Of a DNA stretch of 64,000 nucleotides, positions 62,587-64,000 are shown in pieces (within the stretch, counting starts at the first letter, position 1; each line of letters opens with the position of its first letter). Source of the stretch: Streptomyces sp. LUP30 (GTDB lineage: Bacteria; Actinomycetota; Actinomycetes; Streptomycetales; Streptomycetaceae); the NCBI RefSeq assembly GCF_001746365.1, contig NZ_MJAJ01000004.1, positions 186,001-250,000 of the forward strand, read 5' to 3'. Below the pieces are notes generated by a model that was not told the DNA's origin, did not search any database, and worked only from the letters and a program-made list of their open reading frames with translations. The position numbers were made by a program, and so were the translations under genes.

Positions 62587-64000
62587 GTGACGACGAATCA
62601 GGTGCTGACCGGCATGGGCCTGATCCTGGTCCTGGCCGTCGGATCGCAGCTTGTGGCCGCCCGGCTGCGCATTCCCGCGCTCATCGTCCTGCTGCCCGTC
62701 GGCTTCGCCGCCGGCGCGCTGATCGACGACGTCGCGCCCGCGCGGCTGCTCGGAGCGGCGTTCTCACCGCTGGTGTCGATGGCCGTCGCCGTGATCCTCT
62801 ACGACGCCGGCCTCGGGCTGGACCTGTCCCGGCTGAAGGGCCACACCCGCCGGGTCGTCGTCCGGCTGATCTGCGTCGGCGTGCCCGTCACCGGTCTGCT
62901 CGGCGCGCTGCTCGCCGCGCCGCTGCTCGGGATGTCCGCACGGGCAGCCGTCATGATCGGCGCGATCCTCGTCGTCTCGGGCCCCACGGTCGTCGGGCCG
63001 CTGCTCGGCTTCGTACGGCCGAAGGACCGCCTCCAGCACATCCTGATCTGGGAGGGCTCCCTCATCGACCCGGTCGGGGGCGTGTTGGGAGCACTGGTCT
63101 TCCACGCGGTCCTGGCCGGCTCGCGCCGTCACCTCGGCAGCGGGATGGAGCACTTCCTCGCCAGCATGGGCATCGGTGTGGCAGGCGGGGCGGTCGGCGC
63201 GGCTCTGCTGTGGGTGCTGTTCCGGGTGCTGCGGCCGGGAGAGGTCCTCGGCACCACGGCGCAGCTCGCGGCGGTGATCGGGGTGTCCGCGTTCTGCGAC
63301 GTCCTGCGCGACGACACGGGACTCATCGCCGCCGTGATGATGGGCCTGGCCGCCGCCAACCTGCGCGGCATGGACGTCCCCGCGCGCCGGCCCTTCTTCG
63401 AGACCCTGGTCAGCCTGATCCTCGGCCTGCTCTTCGTCTCGATCTCGGCCACCGTCACCCCGCAGTCGCTGCGCCATGTGTGGCTGCCCGCGCTCGGGCT
63501 CACCGCTTTTCTGGTGCTGGTCGTCAGGCCGCTGGTCGCGCTGGTGTCCACCCTCGGCACCGAACTGACCCGCGACGAACGCGGCTTCATCGGCTGGATG
63601 GCGCCGCGCGGCATCGTCGCGGCCGCCACCGCCTCGACGTTCTCGGCCGCTCTGGTGGCCGAGGGCATCGGCGGCGCGGCGAAGATCCTTCCTGCCACGT
63701 TCGTCGTCATCACGGCCACCGTGACGCTCTACGGGCTGACCGCCGCTCCCGTCGCCCGGCGTCTCGGCGTGGTGCGCCCGTCCCGCTCACGGCCCCTGCT
63801 GGTCGGCGGCGACCCCTGGGTGGTCGACCTGGGCGTGGCCCTGAAGGCCGCCGGGCTGGAGGTGCTGATGTGGGCGGGGGAAGAGGAACAGCGTGAACGC
63901 GTCCGGCGGGCCGGGATCGAGCTCGCGCCCGGTGAACTGCTGGGCGCCGCCACGGGCGGGGCCGCCGGGCTGGAGGGCATCACGGCCGTGTACCTCCTCA
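62587..64000 (+). CDS. Cation:proton antiporter (CPA1-like), 3' end outside window
   Basis: From GTG 62587 (AAAGG six bases before) the frame is open to the right edge, 471 codons. At least eleven membrane helices; NhaP-like features: GSQLVAARLRIPALIVLLPVG, VILYDAGLGLDLSRL, GAILVVSGPTVVGPLLGFVRP, ILIWEGSLIDPVGGVLGAL (conserved Glu-Gly-x3-Asp-Pro), and GWMAPRGIVAAATAS. From about residue 390 a hydrophilic, Rossmann-like part begins (PLLVGGDPWVVDLGVALKAAG), resembling a truncated TrkA-N regulatory domain. It exchanges Na+ or K+ for protons. Confidence 0.88.
   Translation, partial: MTTNQVLTGMGLILVLAVGSQLVAARLRIPALIVLLPVGFAAGALIDDVAPARLLGAAFSPLVSMAVAVILYDAGLGLDLSRLKGHTRRVVVRLICVGVPVTGLLGALLAAPLLGMSARAAVMIGAILVVSGPTVVGPLLGFVRPKDRLQHILIWEGSLIDPVGGVLGALVFHAVLAGSRRHLGSGMEHFLASMGIGVAGGAVGAALLWVLFRVLRPGEVLGTTAQLAAVIGVSAFCDVLRDDTGLIAAVMMGLAAANLRGMDVPARRPFFETLVSLILGLLFVSISATVTPQSLRHVWLPALGLTAFLVLVVRPLVALVSTLGTELTRDERGFIGWMAPRGIVAAATASTFSAALVAEGIGGAAKILPATFVVITATVTLYGLTAAPVARRLGVVRPSRSRPLLVGGDPWVVDLGVALKAAGLEVLMWAGEEEQRERVRRAGIELAPGELLGAATGGAAGLEGITAVYLL

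Noticed and set aside
61101-63896. 930-codon frame covering the cyclase, the gap and the antiporter
   Set aside because: Antisense to the cyclase and out of frame with the antiporter, both of which show clear family motifs.

Overview
The window is a 64 kb stretch of a high-GC actinomycete chromosome, almost certainly Streptomyces. The evidence is the strong G/C bias at third codon positions, frequent GTG and TTG starts with GGAGG-type ribosome sites, an AfsR/SARP-type regulator, a SpoIIE-type phosphatase, many secreted lectin-bearing glycosidases and long GC-rich hairpin terminators. No tRNA, rRNA or CRISPR array was seen. The content is accessory rather than core.

Region 1 (1-15.1 kb) is a polymorphic-toxin locus. 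A truncated secreted wall-type protein is divergent from a giant secreted RHS/YD-repeat protein. That protein carries bulb-type and ricin-type lectin inserts, a HINT self-cleaving domain and a C-terminal tip with nucleic-acid-deaminase motifs. A SUKH-4-like immunity gene follows it directly. Around it lie signs of toxin/immunity turnover: a broken immunity-like gene, an IS5-type transposase remnant, a LamG secreted protein, and an intact HigA-like antitoxin whose HigB-like toxin is frameshifted and truncated.

Region 2 (15.3-21.5 kb) holds a histidine phosphatase overlapping a family-4 glycosyltransferase, an HTH/NB-ARC/TPR STAND protein divergent from a 41-codon micro-gene across a promoter with three CCGGACCGG boxes, and an ATP-grasp-like protein. 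Region 3 (21.9-29.4 kb) is a leftward gene train ending in a strong hairpin and headed by a divergent TetR gene: SDR, alpha/beta hydrolase, LtrA, response-regulator-like protein, 60-aa leader, enoyl-CoA hydratase family protein, and a second hydrolase. It contains a partial internal duplication, a fused pseudogene and several genes with altered key residues.

Region 4 (29.4-38.2 kb) is regulatory: TetR, a secreted peptidoglycan-binding-like protein, an AfsR/SARP-NB-ARC-TPR regulator, a PAS-GAF-SpoIIE-HATPase phosphatase, and an aldehyde dehydrogenase. Region 5 (38.4-54 kb) combines secreted polysaccharide degradation (GH43 with ricin domain, GH43 with AbfB, GH3 with PA14, two esterases, one frameshifted) with a citrate/C5-acid module (CitE-like lyase, CaiB-type CoA-transferase, LysR, CitMHS transporter). 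Together these fit attack on arabinogalactan- or arabinan-type plant material and use of released organic acids.

Region 6 (54.6-64 kb) is redox and sugar-acid metabolism: a glucose-dehydrogenase-like SDR, cytochrome bd oxidase subunits (cydAB), then a leftward cyclase-gluconokinase-GMC oxidoreductase set, and a cation:proton antiporter cut off by the right end. A plausible overall logic is sugar oxidation feeding electrons to the bd oxidase, but that link is inference from proximity.
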